A DNA stretch of 64,000 nt from Thunnus maccoyii (GCF_910596095.1 NC_056555.1:9797501-9861500), one strand, 5' to 3'; numbered from the stretch's first letter, positions 11,801 to 24,354 are shown. A program made the numbers and translations. The notes: a model not told the origin generated them from the sequence alone.

Positions 11801-14800
11801 CAAGCTGCTTTTCAGATATACATGCCTTGTTTTGGATTAAAATAGCTAACAGTGCAAGTTGTTAAAATTAGCTTTATCTTCTTCTTCTTCTGAAATGCTG
11901 CTTACATATACATGTCAATGAATCATTATTAATCATCCAATAATATACTGTATATGATAAACGTAACACTCTAAATGGAGCCATTTTGCATAATGAGTAC
12001 CTTTGAAGCATTAAGTACATTTTGCTGCCAATATTATTATTTAGGTAAGACTGTGAATCAGAACATATTTTTTATTGTGGTATCGCTTTTTTTTTTTACT
12101 TAAGTAAAAAATCTGAGTACTTCTTCCACCACTGTCTCCAACCTATTACAGGTGACACAGACAACCATTCACAGCTATGAGTAATTTAGAGTTTCCAGTA
12201 CACCCAACCTGCATGCCTTTGGACTGTGGGAGTACACCAGAGCAACTGAAAGAAATTCCCACAGGTGCAGGGAGAACAAACAGAAATCTTCAAGCAAGTC
12301 AGTGGATTTTAACCCAGGATCTTCCTGCTGTGAACTTAACACTGTACAACTGTGCTCATACCGTTTTCATTGACTCTCTGACAGACGTATACGTGGTGTA
12401 TTCATATTTTCTTGCACTGTTCTGTAGTACTGAATTTAAGATTCTGTTGGCTCTCTGAGTTTATAGTCAGTATTTTACAGCACAAAAAAGTCATTCTGAT
12501 TCTCATTTCCAATTATTAGAGGGACTAACCAGGGTATGGGCCCCTGTGCCAGCACAGATGAAATTGTTAAGGCACAGACGGAGGTGGTAGTCGTGGTCTT
12601 CAAGCATGTCTGTCACATTGACACTCAGCTCCTTCCTCTCTGGGTTTACATCATACGACAGCCTTCCAGCTGCAAGAGACAGAGGTCAATATTAGTAAAA
12701 GATTTTCAACTCACTCATAGGTACATGTAAAGGCTTACATCTCTCCTATTGTAGTAGTGTTCAAACTAAGGGACGGGACCCCCTAAGGGGCCACAAGATA
12801 AATTTGAGGGTTAACACAATGATTAACAGGAAAGAAAAAGAAACATAACACTAAATTAGTTGTATTTTTTTCTGCTTTTTCTCTCATCTTTGCTTTTTTC
12901 TCAAAAATCTTATAGTTTAACCTTCTCCAGTTTAACCTAAAATCTATTCAATCAAAACAATCCAAGTAGACAAAACAACTCCTTATAGACAAAAAGGGTT
13001 ATAGTATGTGAGACATGTTGCCTTGTTTATTTAAGAAACAAAATTTTACTTACTGATGCATTCTGGGACATGTCTTCTCAAATCTTCACTGGTGCATCCT
13101 GTGGTGAAAAGTAAGTACTTTTAAACTAGTAAAAAGTAAGCATAGGAAAAAATGACAGCAAGAGAAATGTGACCTAGCCCCTGCACGTGTTGCTTTTACA
13201 TAATAACCATCAATACAGTTTAATTATTTACCTTCATTTCAATATAACTGGGCTCAAAGTGTTTCTGATGTTGACTGTTTATATCAATTACAAGGAAATA
13301 CTTGAGAGATTACACATTGACCTCAACTATTTACTATGCGAAAACATTCCTTTACAGATACTAAATTTCCTGTTTGCTCATAAACGTGCATGTATGTCTG
13401 TGTGTGCATATGCAAATGTCAACATGTTCATACCTGGAGCATGATAGGTGCCAGTCCATGTTATGCCACAGTAGGTTGGCAATGTTTTCACCAATATTTG
13501 CACTCGTTGGTTTGGAGATATATTAGTGCAATCATCCTCAACCTCCACCTTCAGGAAAAAGGGAAATAAAAACACACAAGCTGTCACATGTCTGCCATGG
13601 ATCAGCAATGTCGTCATGGAAACTACTAACTGTACGTGTTTGGACCCATATCTCTACCTACTTGATGGTTCAGTGTCAAATTAGCTGTTCTAGTCCAAGT
13701 TCTGAGAGTTCATAGCTTATTTATAATATAAAAAATACACCATAAATTAAGTTTTGTGAAAATTTAATTGTGAAATGAAATCAAATATATTTTAAATTTC
13801 TTCTTACTGATGTAGAACACGCATGAACAAAATAATACAGGTGTTACAGAGAAATATTTTCTTCATTATTTGCTTTTTTAGCAATATAATTCCCTCCCTT
13901 AAACTCCTATTTCCTACACCCAATAATGTGGAGAAACTGAATGTAAACGTGATGCTAGTGGTGCTGTTAACAGTACCTTCAGTCCAGACATCCTCTCTCT
14001 AGATTTTTTTGTGAAGCCGAAGATTTGGCAGTTGGTCAACATCCCTGGTGTCATCGTGCAGATGGACACACCATGGACGGACTCTGGTGAGAAAAAAATG
14101 TCTCAGTCAGAAGCCTGTGTAGAAGACAGCTGAAACTGCAGCTTGCAAACAGTAACATCAACTATTAACCAGACAGTTAACTAATCAGTTATAGTAAAAA
14201 CTGTTGGTGCATATAATTAGTTAAAGTGCTGTGCAGGAAGACATCTTTCACATTTTATTGACTGAGTGATTAAAGGGATTTCCCCATGCCAGCCTGCAGA
14301 GTAAAGCTATCTGCAGCGGTTATAACAGTGCCAGCATGTGTGTGTTTTACCCAAACCTTATCAGTTCATGCAGCTTGTGCTGTCAGGAATCAGGAACAGA
14401 ACATGTTAATTGGCATGACGATAATGCAAAAGCAGAAGTTCGATCATTGAAAGTGGTTAGCTACGTAAATGCAAACTTCCTTCAGCTTTGTTACTCTGCA
14501 CTTTCCGGATGCTTTTAAATGTGTCATCAATGATAGTCATCTCTGACCATGACAGTATCTGTGTTTGACTACAACCAAAGAGTTGCATGTGATACTTCCT
14601 TGTCAATACAAAGTTAAATAACTGAAGTCACAACTTCTGTAGGTGTGAAGGTCAGTTCTAGAGAATGCACAGTCATTCTACAGAATAAAAATGATGTGGA
14701 CAATATTTAGATTATATCATGATTTTAAGATACAAGCACCACCTTCCTGATTAGGACCTTATTCCTGACCACCAGAATTATTAATGTTACATGTTTAGCA

Positions 14801-15475
14801 GCCCAAATGTTTGGGTGACTCTCCTTGCTTGACTAAAATTGAGCCTCTCTATACAACAGCATTTCAAGAACAAGTAATAATCAAAAGGCCATCATTTCTG
14901 TACACACTGTGCTTAAAGGTGCCCTGTGGGATTTTCTTGGAAAATTATATTTACATTAAAGATCAACTCCACTCAAAAATGTGTTTTTCTTCTTGTTCCT
15001 TCATTTGGATATTTGAGCGTCACTGTGCAGAATGATGTTTGTGCAGAAGGCTGTTTCCACCTTAATCTCCTCACTGAAAATCTGAGTTTAAGGTGTACCA
15101 AGCATGATGGAACCATAATCATAGATCATTTTTCAGTTATAGAAGAGGGAGGAGAAGAACAAGGTAATTGAACTTTTTAGTGGAAAAACCCATATCAGAC
15201 TCAATTTATAATTCCAAGCAGAGTTTTTTTTTATATGTCTTAAAACATGACTGGAGGGGATCTCTAAGTGTTTCTCACTCAAATGCATTGTGCGTATCCT
15301 TGAGGTGCGTTTCCTTCTTCATAAAACATTTACATTGTTTACATCCATGTTTGCTAGCTAGCAGTCTTCTTCTTCACTGCCTTTGATGGGGCATAGCTAT
15401 GTTTCTTTCTTTAAAAACATTGGTCCATGGCACAACTAGTGGTCAAAAACTCCACAAGGTACCTTTAAATATTAA

Positions 15476-15512
<37 letters not shown>

Positions 15513-18381
15513 GCCATCTACATTCTGTTGTGTACTAAGATGTACTTTATTTAGACATCTGGAATTGAAACCATCAGTTAATTCATTAGTTTCCAACTTT
15601 AACATTCATTGTAAACAAACACATTTCAACAGTCTGGATGGGTTTGGTTCTTATTTTAAGATAATATCCTGTATACCTTGGTGTCAGATAACTACTGTAG
15701 ATACATTTCTCTGCTGAACGTAGTTAGTCACTATTAGTTAGTTGGGAATATCTAAATTTTCATTCTGAAGTCCGCTAGATAATGTGGTGAGTGTGCATTA
15801 GAGTTTCCCACCCTGTGGATGACCCAAGTTTATGAGAAAAGTCAGCTGGATAGGAATTCAAAGCTCAGTTGCATATTGAATAGCAGCAGCCAGTAAATGT
15901 TTTGTCTACTTCAAGCCATCACATGTACATACCAGTGAGTTGTAATATGGTTTTGATTCTGAGCTGAAGCGAGCACCTCTGCCTCCCCTCACAACTCATG
16001 ACTGTGGAGAGGCTGATGTTGTGGAACAGGGAGGACGTGGTGAGATTTACAGGAGGGTTCTGACACGGAGGAGGGAACAAATCTACACAGGGCAGGGACC
16101 AGGAAAAAAAGACAAGTGCACATTATTTTTTCAATGCATCCATTGTCTGTGAAACTCTCTGCTTGCTTACCCATAAAGTGACGTAATACTGTATGTGTAC
16201 GTGCAATGCAGGTTGTTGAGTAGTGTGTGTGTGTGTTTCCATGGAAAGCAGTTGCCATGGCAAATGGAATCTGTTATGCAGTCCAATTGTACCCCAGTAA
16301 AAATATCTATACTTTTTATTTCCGCTATTATTCACTGAGAGGAAGAAAACACATCATCTGTGTCATGCACAGCTTTAAGTTCTGTGCATGACACACATCT
16401 GCTTCCACATTCAATTTGAATAAAGATACAGACACTCAAAACAGATTCAATTTGAATGTGGAAGCACACACACATCTGCTTCCACATTCAATTTGACACC
16501 CTCATACCTATCAGAGTAATAATTATAAGAATAACATGTAAGGCATTTATTTTCATAGCATGTCAGGTAATTATTTTAAGTAGGTTAAGTTCCTGATGCC
16601 TTAGCTTGATAGGTGGGGCACCCTGCTTTCAGATATTCAAAAGTGTTTACATGCTTCAATAGATGGTTTTGGTGACACATGACTGTTTAAATGAGGTTTT
16701 ATAGACCTTTACACTGAACAAAACAGTAAAATACTAAGTCACAATATAATACTGGCTCTTAGCACTTAGTGTGTGTGTGTGCATGCATGAGTACAGATGT
16801 GATGTAGCAGTCATGCGTGTCTATACTCACAATTTGGTGTGGTTTTGCAGCGAAGACCCTACAAGGAGAGAGGAACAAGAGGCACTGGAGTGAGGCGCAC
16901 TTCAACTCTTTAAATCCTTTTTAAGGCTTTTTTATTGGGCTCCATTAATAAATGAATTCTTATCAAAATGACCAAAGGTAACACCAGGACAGGGGATTCC
17001 CAGACAATAAGGAGCTTTTTACATCCTCATTGCTCCTTCTGGTGAAACCCAACCTGTTTTTATTTGTGCTGCAGTTTGTTATGGTCCAGGGTTAATCTAT
17101 TTATACTGTGGTGTAGAACTGCAGTTGTGTTTGTGTGCTTTGGTTTGGCAGCACTTGCTATGAGAGTTGCAACAAAATTCTGTGCAGTGTGCAAAATTTA
17201 TATGGAGCTGAAAGATGACACATGCAAATCATGCATCACCAAGGTTATCAAGCATTATTTGACTTGGATCAATATCAGAACTGTTGTTAACTGATGTTAA
17301 ATACATCCTTGTTTATCCATCAGGCAGGAAATGTGCCCTGAGAAAACAATTCAATATATTCACATGTGCTGCTATACCTGCAGCCAGTAATGACTGACAA
17401 AGTATGATTTGACTTGTGTACTTGGAGTACATTATTTATCGCAAGATGCGTCGGGGTTTTGAAAAAAATCTCAACAGAGATGTGAGTGGTAGCTTGTTCT
17501 TTACAATGCTTGTGCAGTTTTAACATTGCTCTGAAGTATACACGATCAAAGACCAAACAGTCTCCAGCAGGAGGCCAATGTCAATACAGGATATGAGGTC
17601 AACACAGTCAAAGTCAACACAGTTCACAGTGGTGTCAAAATACTACCAGTTATCTGGAAAAAAAAAAGGTTGGGATTTCTGGGGAACTATCAGCTGTTAC
17701 AACAAGACATTTATCTCTGTTTTGAGTGTCTGTATCTTTATTGTGCACTTGGAACAATGAGAAAGATAATGCAACCAGTTTCTCAAGAGCTTATAGGATC
17801 AGAGTCTGTTCACTGAGACAGAAGAACATTGTTAGAGTTACGTATCCAGTCTCACTTAACATGAGCTTAAGTAAATACTAAAGTTAGCTTAAGTGAATCA
17901 TAAATGTCTTAGCTTTACAGCAGCACACACTTGAAGCACTTTCATCTGGATTCAACAGATTACGTCTTGTTTGGAAAGCCTTCAAGGAAATCCAGAATCA
18001 AGGTTAACTCATAAGTCCTTTCAAAAAAAAATCCCCCTCTAATACTGATTTATTTCTCTTTCTGTATCAGTCATGGCAGTAGCTGTATAATTAGTGGTAG
18101 CAGAGGTCTTCACAGCTGGTGTATGTAGTATTAGAGGTCATCAGCAGTAGGAAATAGTAGTAGTTGTAAATAGAAGTAGTTAATAATAGAAGACACTGAT
18201 ATTTAACAGCACAATGAGAATCTTTGAGTAAGCTGTGCTAAAGTTAATGCTCCTGAGGATGCAGTTTTACCTGAGAACATGTAGTGCTACATTTCTGTAT
18301 CCTCTCCAGTCCCATGTTTTCTGCTGCAGCTCCATTCAAACAGCAGTGAGACATCATCAGCAAGGCAACCCACAGGATCAT
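3710..18381 (-). CDS. il17rel: Interleukin-17 receptor E-like, transmembrane, no SEFIR domain (18 exons, complete)
   Basis: Coding exons in transcript order: 18381-18271, 16858-16831, 16082-15933, 14083-13977, 13548-13434, 13098-13054, 12669-12530, 9813-9742, 9627-9573, 9470-9307, 8362-8318, 7835-7778, 7665-7520, 6755-6690, 6601-6544, 4653-4534, 4005-3946, 3831-3710. All introns are GT-AG, all phases agree, and the sum is 1662 nt (553 residues plus TGA). The start MILWVALLMMSHCC is a signal peptide. Family marks: CSQGLRC (residues 35-41), SLSTVMSCEG, YCGITWTGTYH, DYHLRLC, LPCLCIE (250-256), RVRVCPF, LSWELACPV and KVDPHPQLC, all typical of the IL-17RE ectodomain. One membrane helix lies at about 467-492. 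The cytoplasmic tail is only about 60 residues, lacks SEFIR, and carries an ExxxLL dileucine motif (546-551). Known for the family: IL-17 receptors signal through SEFIR-Act1. Inference: this protein binds ligand without that output, or works with a partner chain. The paralogue il17re is less likely because SEFIR is absent. The symbol rests on memory of family members, not a search. Confidence 0.82.
4740..6230. mobile_element. Outer non-autonomous DNA transposon (foldback type), split by an inner element
   Basis: The left arm at 4763-4793 (gatgagaagatcgataccactctcat...) is the inverted copy of the right arm at 6144-6170 (cagatatgagagtggtatc...). An internal hairpin pairs 'gcttagcataaagact' near 4838 with 'agtctttatgctaagc' near 4973. 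Such 'CTTAGCTTAGCATAAAGACT' repeats are common in spiny-rayed fish genomes (from memory). It sits in the il17rel intron between the exon ending at 6544 and the exon starting at 4653. It has been interrupted by the inner element at 5030-6141. Confidence 0.7.
5030..6141. mobile_element. Inner DNA transposon with 26-bp TIRs, inserted into the outer element
   Basis: The ends are GGGGAGACCAGGGATGG... at 5030 and the inverted GGGGAGACCGGGGATGG... at 6141, 26 bp with one mismatch. The flanks are TA at 5028-5029 and CA at 6142-6143, compatible with a TA target duplication that has decayed by one base. Removing the 1112 bp joins 'catatttagcg-ta' to 'cagatatgag', the uninterrupted outer repeat. The interior has several copies of GTTAGTTGTAACA in both orientations and no transposase, so it is non-autonomous. 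Confidence 0.75.
8100..8151. mobile_element. End fragment of the TTAA-flanked MITE family also seen at 46478
   Basis: The 3' end 'atataaatgacagaaaa' ... 'gtccccttTAA' matches the right end of the full element at 46478-47052 nearly base for base. It ends at TTAA 8148-8151. The rest of the copy is missing or too diverged to see. Confidence 0.6.
9884..11390 (+). mobile_element. Degenerate L2-like non-LTR retrotransposon, reverse transcriptase and 3' end
   Basis: Translated fragments in order: SSNYR-ILPVL, QFGFRANHST, AVFLNLRKAFDTVSHDIL, MGVPQGSVLGPLLF, YINDV, then a stop. They continue as LNVDETK, YLGVILDPN, LVYKILNGLAPPPLCDF and a C-terminal block NALPDNMK...KLKSLLKP. These are the conserved RT blocks and C-terminal region of fish L2/CR1-type LINEs. 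The catalytic YADD block is destroyed and there are several frameshifts, so the copy is dead. The 3' tail (gggactgcagatgaaaatta) resembles L2/Maui 3' ends. It lies in the long il17rel intron 7 in antisense orientation. Confidence 0.85.
11668..12137. mobile_element. MITE-like dispersed repeat ('stocky ACTCCACTACATTT' family)
   Basis: The left part has 'gaggtacttatactttacttga' and 'tactccactacatttcag'. The right end has 'cttaagtaaaaaatctgagtacttcttccaccactg'. The right terminal CAGTGGTGGAAGAAGTAC, read inverted, shares its AGTAC...TTTACTT order with the left part, as in a terminal inverted repeat. This pattern is widespread in spiny-rayed fish introns (from memory). No coding capacity is seen. 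Confidence 0.55.
12140..12350. repeat. Dispersed repeat with a 'CTTTGGACTGTGGGAG' core
   Basis: The order 'acaaccattcacagctatg', 'aatttagagtttccag', 'cctgcatgcctttggactgtggg', 'agggagaacaaac', 'aacccaggatcttcctgctgtg' is the signature of a very common fish repeat. The short open frame over it is not a gene. Confidence 0.6.
14913..15468. mobile_element. TTAA-flanked MITE (piggyBac-like) in il17rel intron 3
   Basis: TTAA at 14913-14916 and at 15465-15468 flank inverted ends: AGGTGCCCTGTGGGATTTT on the left and, inverted, AGGTACCTTGTGGAGTTTT on the right. TTAA target duplication is typical of piggyBac-type transposition. The interior has only short spurious frames, so the copy is non-autonomous. 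Confidence 0.65.
15478..15509. repeat. (TA)n microsatellite
   Basis: About 15 TA units lie directly beyond the right end of the TTAA-flanked MITE, within il17rel intron 3. Confidence 0.95.
16391..16496. repeat. Local direct repeat with inverted copy between
   Basis: An identical 29-base block (acacacatctgcttccacat...) occurs at 16391-16419 and 16468-16496. An inverted version (ttcaatttgaatgtggaagca) lies between them at 16446-16466. The block can fold into alternative hairpins. It lies in il17rel intron 2, between the exons at 16858-16831 and 16082-15933. Confidence 0.85.
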
Positions 18382-21300
18382 TTTCACCAGCCAGCCAGCA
18401 CTGGACACAGACTTCTGCTACTCCTCTGCTTTTCCAAGTCCTGTAATCTTGTAAACTCTTTGCACTCTTTATATTCCTCCTTTTCTCTTCTTCTTTTCAA
18501 GTAGGGTTGAGTGGCAGGCTCTGATGAGGGTTGGCTGGGAGACCACCTGGTATGACAGGAAATCTGATGCTGAGGAGGTTACTTGTTAATTTTAGCCCTG
18601 AATGTGGTGATATCTAGCTGTGGTGTTAGAGCTAGAGTGGAAGACAAGCTGCTGAAAAGAGTTTTTAATATTTCCCTCTAGAGGCGGGGCTTATTGAATA
18701 TATGTGTGTGTGTGAGCAATATATAAAGGATTTAATGTAATGTTACAGTCATGCTGGACATTGTATTAACTTCTTCCTTTGCACTGATGACACACTTTAA
18801 TTTTTTTCTATTTGAGTGTCATGAACCATACTAAAGTGGAAATGGTATTGAATCCTTGCCCACCACCCGCACCACTGCACAAATAAATACACAAAAACAG
18901 AACGAGCAGTAAGTGTGTATCTGGATTTACAGGAGAGGGGCAGAAGTGCACACTACAACTTAATTTTTCCTTAGAAAACAGCATTGTAAATTTACCCAAT
19001 TAAATCCAGTTCAATCATAAGTCATGTAGACAGAGACGTATTGTATAATGTGTAATGTGATCTGAGCATGATGTTCATTACGTTGTGTTCACCCTGTACA
19101 ACCGTCTTTAGGAGCGCTATGTGCGAAAAAACATAATTGCTGGTTGAAATTTGAACTTCAGCACAAAACAAAAATGAACTGGAGGAATGAATACTCATGT
19201 TTCTTAACATTCGACTGTTGTGTCAACATGACAAAGATTCACAAAGTCACACAGAGAAAGAGTTAGTCATAATATTTCCCCTTTGACATTTAACTCCCCA
19301 ACAATTTACTGTTTTGAACTTCCTCCTAGTTTTATGATTGCCTTAACATGTTCAACAGGGCTGAAATTTAGTTTCTGCTTTCTGAAGGTAACATTTGAAG
19401 AGTTATTTATTTTAAAAGTAATAATTAATCAATTTTTTTTGCCACTTGGGAACAAGTTGAAACGAGCTCTGAACACAATGCTGACATATTAGCACCCATA
19501 TGGCAAACTTGTTAGCATACAGTTGCTTATTTACACATCCAATGTATATAGAGCAACATAAGCATTCATTTAGAGGTGCGTCTCTGTCCAACAATAGTCC
19601 AATATTTACCGTCCTTTTAGCTCAGTTTTGTTCTCCACCAACTCCTGAGGGAATAATCTCGCCCCTTAGCAGCTAAATCCTACACTGTGTTCACCAGCTG
19701 GTTGCTAACAAAGTCTGTCTGTCAGCTCCTTTCCTGTTCTCTGTCTAGTCGCCTATTCCCAATTCTTGTTGGATCCTTTAGTTCTGTTTTGCTTTGCTTT
19801 GCCAGCTTTGCTTTGCCTTGCCTGCACAAACCTTGAATAAAGAGTTATTCTACAAGAATGTAACTTAGTAGCGTTACATTGTGTAACATACAGCACTGAA
19901 GTACAAGCATGAAATTTTCTCACACTAGCCCAGACAGTATGATTTGTTTTGGCCATTCATAAGAACAGCTCACACCACCAAGGGCAGAATGTTCTGACAC
20001 ACAGGGAGGAGTTTCCATAAAACAAAAAAAAAGGAATTTCTTAAGGCAACACCAGAACTTCCTACTGTCCTAACACTGTAAATGACTTAGGGAAAAGCTT
20101 TCCCTTACTGGCATATACAGCTTTCAAGTAAGACAATAATTTCAGGTCATTTGAACATCTTGATAGCAGTTAGTCACCAAACAACAACATCTGGGACAAC
20201 GCAGGTAGAGAAAGAAATGCAAGAGCGATAGTGTCCTTGTGTATGTTTTACTGTAAGGTAATGCGCTTCTTTGAAATGTGTTGTTGTGCAATAAATTCAA
20301 AGTGCAAGGCCGTACAAAAGATGAGACAATTGGACAAGTATAGGCTTATTGCCAACAGGCTTGATTTCAGCCCAACAAAACATGGCCTTTAAAAACAGAT
20401 GTCATCTTTTAATCATATAAACCCCACATTGTTCCATTACAAAGATGTGTGTCTAATAATAGAATAGAGATTATCGAGCTATGTTTCCGTTGCTGTGACA
20501 CACCCACACGTGCCAAAATCACATGAGTAAGAGATAAAAGCACACAAAAAGCATTTAAAAAACAAACAATAGATAATTGGCTAGTCTGCATATCTGCACT
20601 TATCCTGTAGACTTCTCATGTCAATGAGAACGTGAGACAAGGTAACACAATACTGACATGACCTATAGACCAGGTAGCAAAGATCAATGAAAGAGCCGTT
20701 GACCTTAGCTGAACCTGTTTACTGTAGTATTTCTTGGCAGCTCTTATTTCACACAAGATCACGTGTAATACGGTTTGAAGCATTTCTTGAACAAACATTT
20801 TAAAAAATGATTTTGTATCTGGTGTACATGCTACCTTAACCAGTCTGTTTAAACTTGTCCATCTACTTTTGTGTAAGGGCTCTATCTACTGGGATTCAGT
20901 GTGTATTACAATATATGAGAGTAGGAAAAAAAGTGTTGCACGCTCTGGCTCTGTATGCTTTTATCTTTTTATTATGATTGTTGTGGATATTTCTGAGCGA
21001 TGGTCAACACTTCAGTGGAGATAAACACACAGGACGGTTTGATGTCTGTCCAATTTGTAACCCCTAAAGATGGAAATGATGACATTTCAGCCCTTGGGCA
21101 TTTCTTCAAGAACAACAATCATAGTATGACACAGGCACTGGTATGTTGTGTAGGCCACACCCTAGTGACATATCTGATGGTGATTAGATAAACATGTTCC
21201 ACCATTAGGGTGTGAAAAAAACAATCAAGACGCCTTCAGTGAATCAAAACTTTTAACAAACACACTGACAGGAACTACAGCCAATCAGTTCTCTTCAAAT

Positions 21301-21420
21301 AAAGTGACAAAAACCATTATGTCTCATACCACATATAGAGATTTAAATTTTACATTCCAATTTTTTTTTGGTTAAGTATATTCTGATTATTTTATCAGAC
21401 CATTAGCAGAACCTTCAGAA
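18382..21420. other. Upstream region of il17rel, no gene recognised
   Basis: This holds the 5' flank and presumed promoter of il17rel (minus strand) and then intergenic DNA. At 19420-19760 lies a dispersed repeat ('gttctccaccaactcctgaggg...cactgtgttcaccagctggttgctaac') that is also present near 44640-44730. A GC-box-like aggcggggc lies at 18682-18690. Otherwise the DNA is AT-rich without recognisable exons. Confidence 0.5.
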
Positions 21421-21439
21421 CCTTCCTTCCTTTACAAAA

Positions 21440-22895
21440 GACGCAGGACACATAGTAAACATTATCTATAATGTTTCCATCGACCCTCTCTTAGACAAGG
21501 AGGAACTTTATTTAGTGGTCTTTCATGTGAATGCTATGTGTACATCCATACCACATAATGGATGTATTGAGGCCCTGAAATTGAAACACAATTCTATTTG
21601 AAGTCCATCAAAGAACTGTCTTTTAGAGTTGGCTAAGTTGATTCTAAAATACAACTATTGGATGTTCTAAGATACCTTTTATATTCAGAAACATGGAGTA
21701 CCTATGGGTAGTTCCTTTTCACTCTCATTTTCTAACTTATATAAGAGAAGTTTATTTATTCTAACCATGGCTTCAAAGAGAATATATTCTTATTGAAGAG
21801 GTACTTGGATGATGTGTTTTGTTTATTTAAAGGGTCCAAGACCCATCTAGAGTCATTTCTTTACATACTCATCTCATGTTCTGAATTTCTGTCATTTACT
21901 ATAGATTATGACTACAAACACATCAGTTTTCTAGATTTATGGATCATTAGAGAGAATAATTACTTGTATACAGATCTGTTCAGAAAACCTACTGCTAGAA
22001 ATACTTTACTAATGGCAGACTCTGATCATCCTTTATCGTTAAAAAATAGTCTCCCAACATGAGTGAAATGAAAAACAACTTTCAACAAAGAGGGTACAAG
22101 AAATCTGTCCTAAATGATGCTGCCACTAAAATAAAAGACAGATCTAGGTCTGATCTATTAAAAATTAAACCTACAGTAAAATCAAATGACTGTTTAATGT
22201 TTACAACAGAGTATTTAAAGGGTGCAGAATAGATAAAGAGAATAATAACAAAACATTGCCATATACTTGAATCTGATTGTCAGCTCAATGGTGTATTCAA
22301 AGAACGACCTCTCATGGTATATAAAATAGGTGAAAACCTGAGAGACCACCTAGTACACTCATATTTACCTCCCCTTCAATCAGTACCAGCCCAAGCTACT
22401 TTAGCACTTATCCCTGAGGGCAGCTGCAGTTGTGGTTGTCTTAATCAGTGTAACTATACTTACTATTGGAACAGTTTTAAACACCCTCACATAGGTAAAG
22501 AGATCCCTATAAAAAGAGTTATGTCACTTTACACTAAGTTGGTCATTTATCTTATCACTTGCCCTTGTGGAAAGTCATATGTTGATAAGATGAGTAGAGC
22601 ACAAAAACATGAATTATCCAACACGTTATCAGCACATTTTGTTGAATTTAATCATCCTATTTCCTTTTTAAGATATATTGGTATTGAGACAGTATCACTC
22701 CCCCCAAGAGGAGGTAACTTGAATGTTTCCCTTTCCAGGAGGGAACACTATTGGATCCACTGTCTGAGACCCCTGTCACCTCATGGACTGAATATAGATC
22801 ATGACTTGATTTTTTTTAAATTGCTTTTTTCACCCTATTATTGGAACATGACATTGTCTAATCACCATCAGATGTGTTACGAGGGTGTAGCCTAA
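21440..22895 (+). mobile_element. Decayed Penelope-like element: RT plus GIY-YIG endonuclease
   Basis: Fragments in order: FHVNAMCTSIPHNGCIEALK (RT, early block), QKHGVPMGSSFSLSFSNLY, RYLDDVFCLFKG (RT catalytic block with DD), SFLDLWI, LFRKPTARNTLL and DSDHP. After a break come NLRDHLVHSYLPP, CSCGC, LVIYLITCPCGKSYVDK (GIY-YIG start), AHFVEFNH, RREHYWIHCLRPLSPHGLN. This is the domain order of Penelope-like retroelements of the Neptune/Poseidon type. At least two stops or frameshifts separate the parts, and the GIY-YIG Gly of the YVG motif reads YVD, so the copy is inactive. Confidence 0.85.
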
Positions 22896-23193
22896 AATAA
22901 CATGCAAACATAACAGAACATACCAGTGACTGTGTCCTGATATCATTGTTTATCTCTTGGCCTGAGGGCCAAAATGTGATCTTAATAAAAGAGAAAAGCA
23001 CACAGAACCAGAGCATGCTACACTTTTTTAATACACTAAAGTTTACTTCCAGTGATCAGCACCTCATTACAACCCTTGGCGTGCGTTACTTTTCCATTAT
23101 GTATTACAATATATACCATTTTTTTCCACAGTCACAGGCACAATGGCTGTGGTTTTCTATGTGACAATGACGAAGTTATAAGAGTTAGTAAGC

Positions 23194-23196
<3 letters not shown>

Positions 23197-23256
<60 letters not shown>
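23197..23256. repeat. (AAT)n microsatellite
   Basis: About 20 uninterrupted AAT units, about 300 bp beyond the Penelope-like remnant. Confidence 0.95.
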
Positions 23257-23258
<2 letters not shown>

Positions 23259-23364
23259 CAGTCTACACTTATAACTTTTGTCAATTCATTAATTCTTTTA
23301 GAATCAAGGGTTCATTATTTTATACTAAGTCATCAAGTCTGCAGTTTTTAATGTCCCGTTTTAA

Positions 23365-24297
23365 GGTCCTATTCACAAAAGAGTTAACGCTAATGATATG
23401 CCGGCGCAAATACGCCCATAAAGTTTTGCAGTTGAGTGCAAATAGCCCTTGTTTTGCGTCTGTTTGAGTGAGCGTAGCAGTTTCCAGGGTTTCAGGCTTT
23501 TTCCCCACATTTGAGCACAGAGATTGGTCCACAATGAAAACTGCAGAGAGCACAAACGCCTCAAATTGCGCGTCTTTAATTAACAGATACAGGCACATAG
23601 AGCTCTCCACAATCACAAACCAACTTTCATGTATTTTGCTTCTTTTACTTCTCTACTATTTCTCATCTGTAACATAATATATTGAAATGTCCATTAAAAT
23701 AGAATACAGCTATTAATATGACTATAATGTGAAATGTGTTAGATTAATGTCTGAATCTTACAATAATGTCGTTCAGGTGTCACTGAATTTATCCGGGATT
23801 TCGCAGAAGCGTCAGTTACGGCTGGCTGTGTGACACAGCTGGCTGCAGCATCACACAGCAGCTGAAGCGATAAGAACGTCGCTAAACTGAGAAAGAGGCT
23901 GTGCGCATTTACGCACACGGCACAGCAGCGGTAACTTCATTAACACCAGATCGGTCAGGATCTGACGGTACTTAATGTTCTGTGTTCTGCTACACATCTA
24001 CACAATCTCTATTCAATATCATTCAAGCCTCACAAGCTTGAAGATTTGAAGAAAGAGAGAGAGAGAGAGAGAAGCAGAGAGAGTAAGTGTGCTCGAAGTT
24101 AACGCCAACTATCCAGTCAGCACCACTCTAACTGCTTGTGGCTATTAGCGCTGGTCTTTGTGAATTAGACTGTTTTTGCAAAGAGGCTTGTTTGCATAGA
24201 AAGGAGAAAGTATTATTATTACCTCATTTACATACATGCAAATGCAACTTTCTCATTTGCACAAGTTTAACCGCGCAATCCTTTTGTGGTTTTAGGC
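23365..24297. mobile_element. Possible MITE or other DNA transposon with short TIRs
   Basis: The left end (cctattCACAAAAGagtt) and the inverted right end (aaacCACAAAAGgattgcgc) share CACAAAAG and similar following bases. The interior is unusually rich in CG and GCGC words (cggcgcaaatacgccc, tttacgcacacgg) against an AT-rich background, which suggests an inserted element. The ends are diverged, so the call is tentative. Confidence 0.35.
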
Positions 24298-24354
24298 ACT
24301 TGAGAAGTATAGATTCTTTTCTATTATGCAATATCAGGTAGGCATTTGATCGAT

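Noticed and set aside
12177..12458. Plus-strand 93-codon frame in il17rel intron 7
   Set aside because: It covers a dispersed fish repeat with the 'CTTTGGACTGTGGGAG' core.
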